Positions 20,768-30,000 of a DNA stretch of 64,000 nucleotides are shown here, in pieces. Within the stretch, counting starts at the first letter, position 1; every line of letters starts with the position of its first letter. The position numbers and the translations under genes were made by a program. Source of the DNA: Pseudomonas sp. Teo4. GTDB lineage: Bacteria; Pseudomonadota; Gammaproteobacteria; Pseudomonadales; Pseudomonadaceae. Where the stretch lies: NCBI RefSeq assembly GCF_034387475.1, contig NZ_JAXCIL010000002.1, positions 372,001-436,000 of the forward strand, read 5' to 3'. The notes beneath the pieces were generated by a model. That model saw only the letters and a list, made by a program, of their open reading frames with translations. It was not told the origin of the DNA and made no database searches.

Positions 20768-21253
20768 ATGCTCAAACACGCACTCATGCTGGCTGCCCTG
20801 CTGCTGCCTGGCACCTACGCCAGCGCTCACGAATACACCGTAGGCGACCTGCACATCGCCCACCCCTGGTCGCTGGAACTGCCTCCGAACGCACCCAACG
20901 TCGCTGCCTATTTCGTCGTGCACAACAACGGCAAGGCCGACGACCGTTTGCTCGGTGTCGACAGCCCGATCAGCGACGACGCGCAATTGCACGAACATGC
21001 CAGCACCAGCAGCGGCACCATGAAGATGCAGCAAGTGCCGAGCGTGGTGGTACCGGCAGGCAAGGACCTGACCTTCGCCCCTGGCGCCTACCACGTGATG
21101 CTGATGCAACCCAAGGACCGCAGCCTGCTCAGCGATGGCAAGCGCTTCCCGCTGACCCTGCACTTCGAGAAGGCCGGCAACATCACGGTTGATGTGGCCG
21201 TGCAGAAGCAGCCACCGACGGACCAGCCCCAGGCCCACGAACACGCGCACTGA
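20768..21253 (+). CDS. Periplasmic copper chaperone, PCu(A)C family
   Basis: A 161-residue protein with a signal peptide (MLKHALMLAALLLPGTYASA). It has the PCu(A)C/DUF461 beta-sandwich with the copper ligands in the order LHEHAS, TMKMQQV and YHVMLM, which fits the H(M)-x10-M-x21-H-x-M pattern. The family delivers Cu(I) to cytochrome oxidase or other periplasmic targets. A His-rich tail (HEHAH) follows. The ATG at 20768 gives a normal signal peptide. It lies between two DUF2946 genes. Confidence 0.9.
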   Translation: MLKHALMLAALLLPGTYASAHEYTVGDLHIAHPWSLELPPNAPNVAAYFVVHNNGKADDRLLGVDSPISDDAQLHEHASTSSGTMKMQQVPSVVVPAGKDLTFAPGAYHVMLMQPKDRSLLSDGKRFPLTLHFEKAGNITVDVAVQKQPPTDQPQAHEHAH

Positions 21254-21276
21254 CTGACACCTGACAGGCACTCACC

Positions 21277-21714
21277 ATGAGCCTGCCACGCAGCCAGACC
21301 AGCCGTACCACCCGCCCTGAACGCAGGCGCATCGGTGGCGGTTGGCTGAGCCTGTTCGCCATGTGGATGATCTTCATCGGCCCGCTGATTTCTCAGTCGA
21401 TGCCGATGGATCACCACGCCGGAATGACCATGCCGATGAGCATGGACATGTCCATGTCCGCAAGCCACGAACAAGGTGGTGACGCGCAGCATGGCCACGG
21501 TGGCGATGGTCAGTTGCACGTCATGTGGGAAAAGTGCGGTTACTGCAGTCTGCTGTTCAACTGCCCCGCACTGCCGCAAACCTTAAGCCCGCTCACCGCC
21601 GGCATCATTGTTCCCTCCCCCGCCCTCACTGCGCCAACGCGCCATGGCCACGCCCGGCAGGCGGTGTTCCCCGGTGCGCGCAGCCGAGCACCGCCCCTTT
21701 CGATCAACGTCTGA
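21277..21714 (+). CDS. DUF2946 protein, His/Met-rich (second copy)
   Basis: A 145-residue protein with an N-terminal hydrophobic anchor (WLSLFAMWMIFIGPLI). It has a strongly metal-binding-like stretch MPMDHHAGMTMPMSMDMS, then HEQGGDAQHGHGG, and a WEKCGYCSLLFNCPALP segment typical of DUF2946. It probably sits at the outer face of the inner membrane and may bind copper; this is inferred from composition and neighbours. It begins 23 bp after the PCu(A)C gene. Confidence 0.8.
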   Translation: MSLPRSQTSRTTRPERRRIGGGWLSLFAMWMIFIGPLISQSMPMDHHAGMTMPMSMDMSMSASHEQGGDAQHGHGGDGQLHVMWEKCGYCSLLFNCPALPQTLSPLTAGIIVPSPALTAPTRHGHARQAVFPGARSRAPPLSINV

Positions 21715-21781
21715 AACCAACTTTTTTCGCCCGGAGCCAGGAGGCTTCGCGCACACTCATGACTGATCGACTGGAATCACT

Positions 21782-23848
21782 ATGTCCGGCTGCACCCCTG
21801 TTTTTGTCTTGTCCCTGCGAGGGACACTCGCCGCGTTGTGCGGCTCGCTGCTCACCCCGATGGCCCTGGCCGCCGACCTCGGCCATGAAGGCCATGAGCA
21901 CGAGCACGCCGAGCTGAGCCCGACGGTCATCACCGCCGTCGCTCCCAGCTCGCCACTGACTGTGGTCACCAACCCGAAAGACCCACGCCAGCCGGTGCCG
22001 GCCAGTGACGGCGCCGACTACCTCAAGACCATCCCCGGCTTTTCGGCGATCCGTTCCGGTGGCACCAACGGTGACCCGGTGCTGCGCGGCATGTTCGGCT
22101 CACGGCTGAACATCCTCACCAACGGCGGTGTGATGCTCGGCGCCTGCCCCAACCGGATGGACGCGCCGACCTCCTATATTTCACCGGAAACCTACGACCG
22201 CCTGACCGTGATCAAAGGCCCGCAAAGCGTGATCTGGGGGCCTGGCGGCTCGGCGGGCACCATTCTGTTCGAGCGCGAACCGGAGAAATTCGGCACCCTC
22301 GGCAGCCGCGTCAACGCCAGCCTGCTGGCTGGTTCCAACGGCCGCTTCGACAAGGTGCTCGACGCCGCCGCCGGCAACAGCCTGGGTTATGCCCGCTTCG
22401 TCGGTAACCAGTCGCGCTCGGATGACTATGAGGATGGCAACGGCGACACCGTGCCATCGCGATGGGACAAATGGAACGGCGATGTGACCCTGGGCTGGAC
22501 ACCAGACCAGGACACCCTGCTGGAGCTCACTGCCGGCAAGGGCGACGGCGAAGCACGCTACGCCGGGCGTGGCATGGATGGCGCGCAGTTCAAGCGCGAG
22601 AGCCTGGGCCTGCGCTTTGAAAAATCCAACCTGGGCGAGGTGCTCGACAAGGTCGAGGCGCAGGTCTACTACAACTACGCCGACCACGTGATGGACAACT
22701 ACAGCCTGCGTACTCCGTCAGGCACCGGCATGATGGCCGGGCCGATGGCCGCCGCCGTCGAACGCCGTACGTTGGGCGCGCGCATCAAGGCCACCTGGCG
22801 CTGGGCCGATGTGCAACTGATCAGCGGCATCGACGCGCAGACCAACGAGCACCGTGCACGCAGTGCAATGGGTGTCGACACCTACAAGAACGAGCCTTGG
22901 GACAAAGACGCCGACTTCCACAACTACGGTGCGTTCGGCGAACTGACCTGGTACGCCACCGGCGAAGACCGCCTGATCACCGGCGTGCGTCTGGACCGCG
23001 CCTCGGCCAGGGACTTTCGCGATGACAGCGCCACCAACGGCAACACCCGTGCCGACACGCTGCCCAGCGGGTTCGTGCGTTATGAACACGACCTGGCGGC
23101 GCTGCCAGCCACCACCTACATCGGCCTCGGCCATGCCCAGCGCTTCCCCGACTATTGGGAGCTGTTCTCCCCGGACCAGGGCCCTGCCGGTTCGGTCAAT
23201 GCCTTCGACAGCATCAAGCCCGAGAAGACCACCCAGCTCGACTTCGGCATCCAGTACCGCGATGAGCGCCTGGAAGCCTGGGCCTCGGGTTATGTCGGGC
23301 AGATCCGCGACTACATCCTGTTCGACTACCGCACCGGCATGATGGGCATGACCTCCACCCAGGCGCAGAACATCGACGCTCGCATCATGGGCGGCGAACT
23401 GGGGGCTGCCTACAAGCTGACCGAAAACTGGAAAGCCGACGCCACGTTGGCCTACGCCTGGGGCAAAAACAGCAGCGACGGCAAGGCCCTGCCGCAAATG
23501 CCACCGCTGGAAAGCCGCCTGGGCCTGACCTACAGCCGCGACACCTGGAGCGTCGGCGCCCTCTGGCGCTTGGTGGCGGCGCAGAACCGCATCGCCGAGA
23601 ACCAGGGCAACGTGGTGGGCAAGGACTACCAGAAAAGCGCGGGCTTCGGCGTGTTCTCGCTCAACGGTGCCTACAAGGTGAACCACAACCTCAAGCTCAG
23701 CGCAGGCGTCGACAACCTGTTCGACAAAACCTACGCCGAGCACCTGAACCTGGCAGGGAATGCCGGGTTCGGCTACCCGGCCATCGATCCACAGCCGGTG
23801 AACGAGCCAGGCAGGACCTTCTGGACCAAGGTCGACTTCAGCTTCTGA
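21782..23848 (+). CDS. oprC: TonB-dependent copper receptor OprC
   Basis: A 688-residue outer-membrane receptor. A signal peptide is followed by a His-rich mature N-terminus (HEGHEHEHAE), a plug domain (LKTIPGFSAIRSGGTNGDPV, RLTVIKGPQSVIWGPGGSAG) and a beta-barrel ending in the outer-membrane terminal phenylalanine (FWTKVDFSF). In P. aeruginosa OprC copper is held by a CxxxM pair and an HxM motif. Both occur here, as CPNRM (Cys122, Met126) and HVM (His302, Met304), supporting copper import. A PepSY gene follows 58 bp downstream. Confidence 0.92.
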   Translation: MSGCTPVFVLSLRGTLAALCGSLLTPMALAADLGHEGHEHEHAELSPTVITAVAPSSPLTVVTNPKDPRQPVPASDGADYLKTIPGFSAIRSGGTNGDPVLRGMFGSRLNILTNGGVMLGACPNRMDAPTSYISPETYDRLTVIKGPQSVIWGPGGSAGTILFEREPEKFGTLGSRVNASLLAGSNGRFDKVLDAAAGNSLGYARFVGNQSRSDDYEDGNGDTVPSRWDKWNGDVTLGWTPDQDTLLELTAGKGDGEARYAGRGMDGAQFKRESLGLRFEKSNLGEVLDKVEAQVYYNYADHVMDNYSLRTPSGTGMMAGPMAAAVERRTLGARIKATWRWADVQLISGIDAQTNEHRARSAMGVDTYKNEPWDKDADFHNYGAFGELTWYATGEDRLITGVRLDRASARDFRDDSATNGNTRADTLPSGFVRYEHDLAALPATTYIGLGHAQRFPDYWELFSPDQGPAGSVNAFDSIKPEKTTQLDFGIQYRDERLEAWASGYVGQIRDYILFDYRTGMMGMTSTQAQNIDARIMGGELGAAYKLTENWKADATLAYAWGKNSSDGKALPQMPPLESRLGLTYSRDTWSVGALWRLVAAQNRIAENQGNVVGKDYQKSAGFGVFSLNGAYKVNHNLKLSAGVDNLFDKTYAEHLNLAGNAGFGYPAIDPQPVNEPGRTFWTKVDFSF

Positions 23849-23859
23849 CAACAACAACC

Positions 23860-23879
23860 GGCGCGCTTTCGGGCGCGCC
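23860..23879 (+). terminator. GC-rich hairpin after oprC
   Basis: GGCGCGC and GCGCGCC pair as a 7-bp stem around TTTCGG, 12 bp after the oprC stop. There is no run of T residues, so it may only partly reduce read-through into the PepSY gene. Confidence 0.5.
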
Positions 23880-23906
23880 TCTCAGCTGGTCAAACAGGAG
23901 GTTCCC

Positions 23907-25271
23907 ATGAGCGGAACACGTGTTTCTTTCTACAACCTGGCCTGGCGCTGGCATTTCTACGCAGGGCTGTTCGTCGCACCCTTCATGATCCTGTTGGCGA
24001 TCACCGGGATCATCTACCTGTTCAAACCGCAGCTCGATCCGCTGATGTATCGCGACCTGATGGTGGTCGAAGCCGGCACACAGCGACAGGGCGCCGACAC
24101 CCTGCTGGCCGAAGTACGCCAGGCCTACCCGCAAGGCCACGTGGGCCAGTACCTGCCGCCAGTCAACGCCGAGCGCAGTGCGCAGTTCGTGGTGCACGAC
24201 GGCGGCCACGAGTTGAACGTGTTCGTGAACCCCTACAGCGGCAAGATTCTCGGTGATCAGGATGCCAAGCAGAACCTGCAGGCCATCGCCCGTGCCCTGC
24301 ACGGCGAGCTGATGGTCGGCACGGTCGGCGACAGGCTGGTGGAGTTGGCCGCCGGTTGGGGCATCGTGCTGGTGGTATCTGGCCTGTACCTGTGGTGGCC
24401 ACGTGGGCGCACCAGTGGCGGTGTCTTATGGCCAAGGCTGTCTGCCCGTGGCCGCGTGTTGTGGCGCGACCTGCATGCGGTCAGCGGGTTCTGGGGCTCG
24501 GCGCTGCTGCTGATGATGCTGCTCAGCGGCATGACCTGGACCGGGCTGTGGGGCAAGCAGTACGCCGACCTGTGGAACCGCTTTCCGGCGGCCATGTGGA
24601 ACGATGTGCCGAAGTCCGACCAGCAGGCCGGTGAGCTCAACAACGCCCACCGCCAGACGGTGCCCTGGGCCATGGAGAACACGCCGATGCCGCAGTCTGG
24701 TGCCCATGCCGAACACGCCGGGCACCACATGATGTCGAACAAGCCAGCGGCGCCCCAGGTGAACCTGCAACAGGTCGAGGACCTCGCCAACGCACGCCAG
24801 GTCGAACCGGGCTACAGCATCACTCTGCCGACCACTGCCGATGGCGTGTTTACCGTCTCGGTGTTCGCCGACGACCCTCGCAACGACGCCACCCTGCACG
24901 TTGACCAGTACACCGGCCAGGTGCTGGCCGATGTCCGTTGGCAGCATTACAGCCCAGTGGCCAAGGCCACCGAGTTAGGTGTCATGCTGCATGAAGGGAA
25001 GATGTTCGGGGCGCTGAACCAGATCATCATCCTGCTGGTGTGCCTGATGATTCTGCTGGGCTCGGTCAGCGGGCTGGTGATGTGGTGGAAGCGCCGGCCG
25101 GTCGGTGGCATGGGCGTGCCGCCACTGCGTCATGACCTGCCGCGCTGGAAGACGGCGGTGGTGGTAATGCTGGCACTGGGGGTGGTTTTCCCGCTAGTGG
25201 GCGTTTCGATGCTGCTGATATGGATAGCCGACAGCGTGTTGGTGCGACGCAGAGTATTGGCCCAGGCATAA
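23907..25271 (+). CDS. PepSY-associated membrane protein
   Basis: A 454-residue inner-membrane protein of the PepSY_TM family. Helices are near residues 17-45, about 140-165, 190-215 and 370-400, with a final pair at the C-terminus. Two PepSY-like periplasmic regions lie between them. A His/Met-rich insert (MPQSGAHAEHAGHHMMS) near residue 255 could bind metal. Such proteins often sit beside TonB-dependent receptors and are thought to reduce or move metal across the membrane, though the exact reaction is not known. AGGAGG precedes the ATG. Confidence 0.88.
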   Translation: MSGTRVSFYNLAWRWHFYAGLFVAPFMILLAITGIIYLFKPQLDPLMYRDLMVVEAGTQRQGADTLLAEVRQAYPQGHVGQYLPPVNAERSAQFVVHDGGHELNVFVNPYSGKILGDQDAKQNLQAIARALHGELMVGTVGDRLVELAAGWGIVLVVSGLYLWWPRGRTSGGVLWPRLSARGRVLWRDLHAVSGFWGSALLLMMLLSGMTWTGLWGKQYADLWNRFPAAMWNDVPKSDQQAGELNNAHRQTVPWAMENTPMPQSGAHAEHAGHHMMSNKPAAPQVNLQQVEDLANARQVEPGYSITLPTTADGVFTVSVFADDPRNDATLHVDQYTGQVLADVRWQHYSPVAKATELGVMLHEGKMFGALNQIIILLVCLMILLGSVSGLVMWWKRRPVGGMGVPPLRHDLPRWKTAVVVMLALGVVFPLVGVSMLLIWIADSVLVRRRVLAQA

Positions 25272-25283
25272 GCTCATAGCGAG

Positions 25284-25309
25284 CCCATCGCCGGCTTACC
25301 GGCGATGGG
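25284..25309. terminator. Hairpin after the PepSY gene
   Basis: CCCATCGCCGG-CTTA-CCGGCGATGGG is a perfect 11-bp stem with a 4-nt loop, 12 bp after the stop. The arms belong to the REP family around GCCGGCTTGCCGGC, shortened to one compact hairpin. It may end the copper transcripts. Confidence 0.65.
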
Positions 25310-25418
25310 ACTGCTACCCAAAAGTCGAGTCGATCTGTCGCGCCCCGAGCTGAAACGTCCGTGTTAGCCTTGCCGGCTACCTCTGACAAGCAGACTGACT
25401 CTCAATGGAATGCAGCCT

Positions 25419-26819
25419 ATGACTTCAACCTCACCTGCTGACGACCAGCACCTGCAACGCAACCTGACCAACCGCCACATCCAGCTCATCGCCATTGGCG
25501 GTGCCATCGGCACCGGCCTGTTCATGGGTTCGGGCAAGACCATCAGCCTCGCCGGCCCTTCGATCATCTTCGTCTACATGATCATCGGCTTCATGCTGTT
25601 CTTCGTCATGCGTGCCATGGGCGAACTGCTGCTGTCGAACCTCAACTACAAGTCGTTCATCGACTTCTCCGCCGACCTGCTCGGCCCCTGGGCAGGCTAC
25701 TTCACCGGCTGGACCTACTGGTTCTGCTGGGTGGTCACTGGCATTGCTGACGTGGTCGCGATCGCCGCGTACACCCAGTTCTGGTTCCCCGACCTGCCGC
25801 AGTGGATACCCGCGCTGACCTGCGTGGCGGTACTGCTGTCGCTGAACCTGGTCACGGTGAAGATGTTCGGCGAGCTGGAATTCTGGTTCGCCCTGATCAA
25901 GATCGTCGCCATTCTCGGTCTGGTCGTCACTGGCCTGTACATGGTCATCACCGGTTTTGAATCACCCAACGGGCGCACCGCGCAACTGGCCAACCTGTGG
26001 AACGACGGCGGCATGTTCCCCAATGGCCTGATGGGCTTCTTCGCCGGTTTCCAGATCGCCGTGTTCGCCTTCGTCGGCATCGAGTTGGTCGGCACCACGG
26101 CCGCCGAAGCGAAGAACCCCGAGCGCACCCTTCCACGGGCGATCAACTCGATCCCGGTACGGATCATCGTCTTCTATGTACTGGCGCTGATCGCAATCAT
26201 GGCCGTGACACCCTGGCGTGACGTGGTACCGGGCAAGAGCCCGTTCGTCGAGCTGTTCGTGCTGGCCGGCCTGCCGGCGGCGGCCAGCATCATCAACTTC
26301 GTGGTGCTGACCTCGGCTGCCTCGTCGGCCAACAGCGGCGTGTTCTCCACCAGCCGCATGCTCTACGGCCTGGCCCAGGAAGGTGATGCACCACAAGCGT
26401 TCGAGAAACTGTCGCGCCGCGCCGTACCGGCCAACGGCCTGTACTTCTCCTGCACCTGCCTGCTGCTTGGGGCGGTGCTGATCTACCTGGTGCCCAACGT
26501 GGTCGAGGCGTTCACCCTGGTCACCACCGTGTCGGCGGTACTGTTCATGTTCGTCTGGACGCTGATCCTGCTGTCCTATCTCAGCTACCGCAAGAACCGT
26601 GCGGCGCTGCACCAGGCATCGACCTACAAGATGCCGGGCGGACGGTTCATGTGCTATGCGTGCCTGGTGTTCTTCGCGTTCATCCTGGTGCTGCTGAGCC
26701 TGGAGGACGACACCCGTGCGGCGTTGCTGGTGACGCCGATCTGGTTCGTGCTGCTGGCCGCCACTTACCAGGGCGTGCGCAGCAAGCGGCATCCGCGTAG
26801 TGCCGTTCGCGAGAACTGA
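25419..26819 (+). CDS. cycA: D-serine/D-alanine/glycine permease, CycA-like
   Basis: A 466-residue amino acid-polyamine-organocation permease with 12 expected helices. It is very close to E. coli CycA over its whole length: RNLTNRHIQLIAIGGAIGTG, GPWAGYFTGWTYWFCWVVTG, FAGFQIAVFAFVGIELVGTT and TSAASSANSGVFSTSRML. CycA imports glycine, D-alanine and D-serine with protons. An ATG at 25410 would add three residues. It stands alone between the copper block and the urea transporter. Confidence 0.9.
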   Translation: MTSTSPADDQHLQRNLTNRHIQLIAIGGAIGTGLFMGSGKTISLAGPSIIFVYMIIGFMLFFVMRAMGELLLSNLNYKSFIDFSADLLGPWAGYFTGWTYWFCWVVTGIADVVAIAAYTQFWFPDLPQWIPALTCVAVLLSLNLVTVKMFGELEFWFALIKIVAILGLVVTGLYMVITGFESPNGRTAQLANLWNDGGMFPNGLMGFFAGFQIAVFAFVGIELVGTTAAEAKNPERTLPRAINSIPVRIIVFYVLALIAIMAVTPWRDVVPGKSPFVELFVLAGLPAAASIINFVVLTSAASSANSGVFSTSRMLYGLAQEGDAPQAFEKLSRRAVPANGLYFSCTCLLLGAVLIYLVPNVVEAFTLVTTVSAVLFMFVWTLILLSYLSYRKNRAALHQASTYKMPGGRFMCYACLVFFAFILVLLSLEDDTRAALLVTPIWFVLLAATYQGVRSKRHPRSAVREN

Positions 26820-26827
26820 TCAACCAC

Positions 26828-26947
26828 TGGGGCTGCTCTGCAGCCCATCGCAGGCAAGCCAGCTCCCACAACAATTGCATTGCTCTAGAGGCCAACGCCA
26901 TACCTGTGGGAGCCGGCTTGCCGGCGATGGGCCGCTGTGCGGCCCCA
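26828..26947. repeat. REP pair between cycA and urtA
   Basis: Two inverted units of the GCCGGCTTGCCGGC family (left arm about 26828-26870, right arm 26905-26947), with outer GGGGC(T/C)GC flanks that extend the pairing. It begins 9 bp after the cycA stop and could form its 3' end. Confidence 0.85.
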
Positions 26948-26971
26948 ATGCTGTGCATGCAAAACATTCAA

Positions 26972-26986
26972 GCACCAAACTGGATC
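26972..26986. promoter_or_regulatory. Candidate NtrC binding site for urt
   Basis: GCACCAAACTGGATC matches the NtrC pattern GCACC-A-N3-T-GGTGC with a perfect left half and a partial right half. It is about 70 bp upstream of a sigma-54 promoter, a usual enhancer distance. A nitrogen-control site is expected before a urea transporter. Confidence 0.5.
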
Positions 26987-27040
26987 CACTTCGCGCCCTA
27001 ATACCTCGCACAGCCCCTCTATTACGGCTCTTTCGCCGCT

Positions 27041-27056
27041 AGGCACACCCCTTGCA
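27041..27056 (+). promoter_or_regulatory. Sigma-54 promoter of urtABCDE
   Basis: AGGCACACCCCTTGCA has GG and GC exactly 10 bp apart and matches the consensus TGGCAC-N5-TTGC at all but the first base. Transcription would start near 27067, about 40 bp before the urtA ATG. It fits nitrogen-limitation control through RpoN and NtrC. Confidence 0.8.
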
Positions 27057-27107
27057 ACACCCCTCTCCGAGTAGCCAACACCACAACAAACTCATCGGAG
27101 AGAGCAC

Positions 27108-28373
27108 ATGAAGCGTCGCAGTCTGATCAAGGCTTTTACCCTCAGCGCGTCTATCGCGGCGATGGGCCTGAGCTGGAGCATCCAGGCCGCCGAGACCATC
27201 AAGGTCGGCATTCTGCATTCGCTGTCCGGGACCATGGCGATTTCCGAGACATCGCTCAAGGACATGGCCTTGATGACCATCGAAGAGATCAACGCCAAAG
27301 GTGGTGTAAACGGCAAGATGCTCGAGCCGGTGGTAGTGGACCCGGCCTCCAACTGGCCGCTGTTCGCCGAAAAGAGCCGCCAGCTGCTGACCCAAGACAA
27401 AGTCGCGGTGGTGTTCGGCTGCTGGACCTCGGTGTCGCGCAAGTCTGTGCTGCCGGTGTTCGAAGAACTCAATGGCCTGTTGTTCTACCCGGTGCAGTAC
27501 GAGGGTGAAGAGATGTCGCCGAACGTGTTCTACACCGGCGCTGCGCCCAACCAACAAGCGATTCCGGCAGTGGAATACCTGATGAGCGAAGACGGCGGCA
27601 GTGCCAAGCGCTTCTTCCTGCTGGGCACCGACTACGTCTACCCGCGCACCACCAACAAGATCCTGCGCGCCTTCCTGCACAGCAAAGGTGTGGCCGACAA
27701 GGACATCGAAGAGGTCTACACGCCGTTCGGCCATGCCGATTACCAGACCATCGTCGCCAACATCAAGAAGTTCTCCGCTGGCGGCAAGACCGCCGTCATC
27801 TCCACAGTCAACGGCGACTCCAACGTGCCGTTCTACAAAGAACTGGCCAACCAGGGCCTGAAGGCCACCGACGTGCCGGTGGTGGCGTTCTCGGTGGGTG
27901 AAGAAGAACTGCGCGGCATCGACACCAAACCGCTGGTGGGCCACCTGGCGGCATGGAACTACTTCGAGTCGGTGGATAACCCGGTGAACCAGAAGTTCGT
28001 CGCCGACTGGAAGGCCTATGCCAAGGCCAAGAACCTGCCAGGCGCCGACAAGGCGGTGACCAACGACCCGATGGAAGCCACCTATGTGGGTATCCACATG
28101 TGGGCGCAAGCGGCTGAGAAAGCCAAGTCGACCGATGTCGACAAGGTCCGCGAAGCCCTGGCCGGGCAGACCTTCAAGGCACCGTCGGGCTTCACCCTGA
28201 CCATGGACAAGACCAACCACCACCTGCACAAGCCGGTGATGATCGGCGAAATCCAGGACGACGGTCAGTTCAGTGTGGTGTGGGAAACCGAGCAACCGCT
28301 GCGGGCGCAGCCATGGAGCCCGTTCATTCCGGGTAACGAGAAACGGCCTGACTATGCGGTGAAAGGTAACTGA
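27108..28373 (+). CDS. urtA: Urea ABC transporter substrate-binding protein UrtA
   Basis: A 421-residue periplasmic binding protein. The signal peptide MKRRSLIKAFTLSASIAAMG has a twin-arginine-like RR but could be a normal Sec signal. The mature part follows the UrtA/AmiC fold (AAETIKVGILHSLSGTMAIS, VVFGCWTSVSRKSVLPVFEE, NGLLFYPVQYEGEEMSPNVF). The family binds urea with high affinity for uptake as a nitrogen source. It follows a sigma-54 promoter and is separated from urtB by a REP pair, which would fit a more abundant urtA message. Confidence 0.95.
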   Translation: MKRRSLIKAFTLSASIAAMGLSWSIQAAETIKVGILHSLSGTMAISETSLKDMALMTIEEINAKGGVNGKMLEPVVVDPASNWPLFAEKSRQLLTQDKVAVVFGCWTSVSRKSVLPVFEELNGLLFYPVQYEGEEMSPNVFYTGAAPNQQAIPAVEYLMSEDGGSAKRFFLLGTDYVYPRTTNKILRAFLHSKGVADKDIEEVYTPFGHADYQTIVANIKKFSAGGKTAVISTVNGDSNVPFYKELANQGLKATDVPVVAFSVGEEELRGIDTKPLVGHLAAWNYFESVDNPVNQKFVADWKAYAKAKNLPGADKAVTNDPMEATYVGIHMWAQAAEKAKSTDVDKVREALAGQTFKAPSGFTLTMDKTNHHLHKPVMIGEIQDDGQFSVVWETEQPLRAQPWSPFIPGNEKRPDYAVKGN

Positions 28374-28380
28374 GTGCCCT

Positions 28381-28483
28381 GGGGCCGCTTTGCGGCCCAA
28401 TCGCCGGCAAGCCGGCTCCCACAAGGTAATCACTGCCCTTGAGAGCTGTGCAGGACCTGTGGGAGCTGGCTTGCCAGCGATGA
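28381..28483. repeat. REP pair between urtA and urtB
   Basis: Inverted units of the GCCGGCTTGCCGGC family lie at 28399-28423 and 28458-28483, with an extra GGGGCCGC-TTT-GCGGCCC hairpin just before the left unit. It lies inside the urt operon, where it may protect the upstream urtA message or cause partial termination. Confidence 0.85.
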
Positions 28484-28512
28484 ATCCACCGCCGATTTCC
28501 AGGATTACCCGC

Positions 28513-30000
28513 ATGCTCAGACTACTGCTCACCCTTCTCCTGCTGTTGCCCCTGGCAACCCAAGCCAGCGAAGGCGAATTCTTCCTCACCGCCAAGCCCG
28601 CCGAGCAAGCGCAACTGCTCGAAGGCTGGGCGGCGCAACCCGATGCCGCGCGCCTGCCGCTGCTGGAAAACCTGCGCCAGGGCCGTATTGCCGAAGGCGA
28701 CACCCGCAAAGTTCGCCTGAACAACCGTCTGCGCGGCCTGATCGACAACGCTCTGGCCAGCCACCAGTTGCTCGGCGACAACGTCGAAACCCGCCTGGCC
28801 GCTGCCCAGCAGTTGCAAAAAAGCGCGCAACCGGCGCAGATGGCCTTCCTCGACCGCCGTTTCGCCAGCGAACCCGATGCCGCCGTGCACGCCGCCCTTG
28901 GCTTGGCACTGGCCAACCTGCAACTGGGCGCCAGCGAACCCGCAGTACGCCTGGCCGCCGTCCGGCTGCTCGGCGAAACCGGCGACCCTGTGGCCCGCAC
29001 CCGCCTGGAAGCACTGTTGCAGCCCGGTGCAGAGACCGACGCCAACGTACGTACCGCCGCTGAAACCAGCCTGGCGCAGGTCAAACGCAAACTGCTGTTC
29101 GGTGAACTGCTCGGCCAGGCCTTCAGCGGCCTGTCACTGGGTTCGATCCTGCTGCTGGCCGCCCTTGGCCTGGCGATCACCTTCGGCCTGCTGGGTGTGA
29201 TCAACATGGCCCATGGCGAAATGCTGATGCTCGGCGCCTACAGCACCTATATGGTCCAGGTCCTGATGCAACGCTATGCCCCTGGTGCCATCGAGTTCTA
29301 TCCACTGATCGCGCTACCTGTGGCCTTCGCCGTCAGCGCCGGGGTCGGCATGGCGCTGGAGCGCACCGTCATCCGTCACCTTTACGGCCGTCCCCTGGAA
29401 ACCCTGCTGGCGACCTGGGGTATCAGCCTGATCCTGATCCAGGCCATTCGCCTGATCTTCGGCGCGCAAAACGTCGAAGTCAGCAACCCGGCCTGGCTGT
29501 CTGGCGGTATCCAGGTGCTGCCCAACCTGGTGCTGCCGTACAACCGCCTGGTGATCATCGGCTTCGCCCTGGCCGTGGTGCTGCTGACCTGGCTGCTGCT
29601 CAATCGCACCCGGTTGGGCCTGAATGTGCGCGCCGTCACCCAGAACCGCAACATGGCGGCTTGCTGTGGCGTGTCCACCGGCCGTGTCGACATGCTCGCC
29701 TTCGGCCTTGGCTCCGGCATTGCCGGGCTTGGCGGCGTGGCCTTGAGCCAGGTCGGTAACGTCGGCCCCGACCTGGGCCAGAGCTACATCATCGACTCGT
29801 TCCTGGTGGTGGTGCTCGGCGGTGTCGGCCAACTCGCCGGCAGCCTCTGGGCAGCCTTTGGCCTAGGCATCGCCAACAAGCTGCTGGAGCCGCAGATCGG
29901 CGCGGTACTCGGCAAGATCCTCATCCTTGCGTTGATCATTCTGTTCATCCAGAAACGCCCGCAAGGCCTGTTCGCCCTCAAGGGACGGGTAATCGACTGA
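28513..30000 (+). CDS. urtB: Urea ABC transporter permease UrtB
   Basis: A 495-residue inner-membrane permease. The first 20 residues form a signal-like helix. Residues about 25-190 are a helical periplasmic extension rich in Ala, Leu and Gln, typical of UrtB and absent from LivH. The remainder is a LivH-type permease (GLAITFGLLGVINMAHGEML, TRLGLNVRAVTQNRNMAACC, FLVVVLGGVGQLAGSLWAAF). The ATG at 28513 is chosen because the open frame upstream runs through a REP. The stop shares one base with the urtC start. Confidence 0.95.
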   Translation: MLRLLLTLLLLLPLATQASEGEFFLTAKPAEQAQLLEGWAAQPDAARLPLLENLRQGRIAEGDTRKVRLNNRLRGLIDNALASHQLLGDNVETRLAAAQQLQKSAQPAQMAFLDRRFASEPDAAVHAALGLALANLQLGASEPAVRLAAVRLLGETGDPVARTRLEALLQPGAETDANVRTAAETSLAQVKRKLLFGELLGQAFSGLSLGSILLLAALGLAITFGLLGVINMAHGEMLMLGAYSTYMVQVLMQRYAPGAIEFYPLIALPVAFAVSAGVGMALERTVIRHLYGRPLETLLATWGISLILIQAIRLIFGAQNVEVSNPAWLSGGIQVLPNLVLPYNRLVIIGFALAVVLLTWLLLNRTRLGLNVRAVTQNRNMAACCGVSTGRVDMLAFGLGSGIAGLGGVALSQVGNVGPDLGQSYIIDSFLVVVLGGVGQLAGSLWAAFGLGIANKLLEPQIGAVLGKILILALIILFIQKRPQGLFALKGRVID

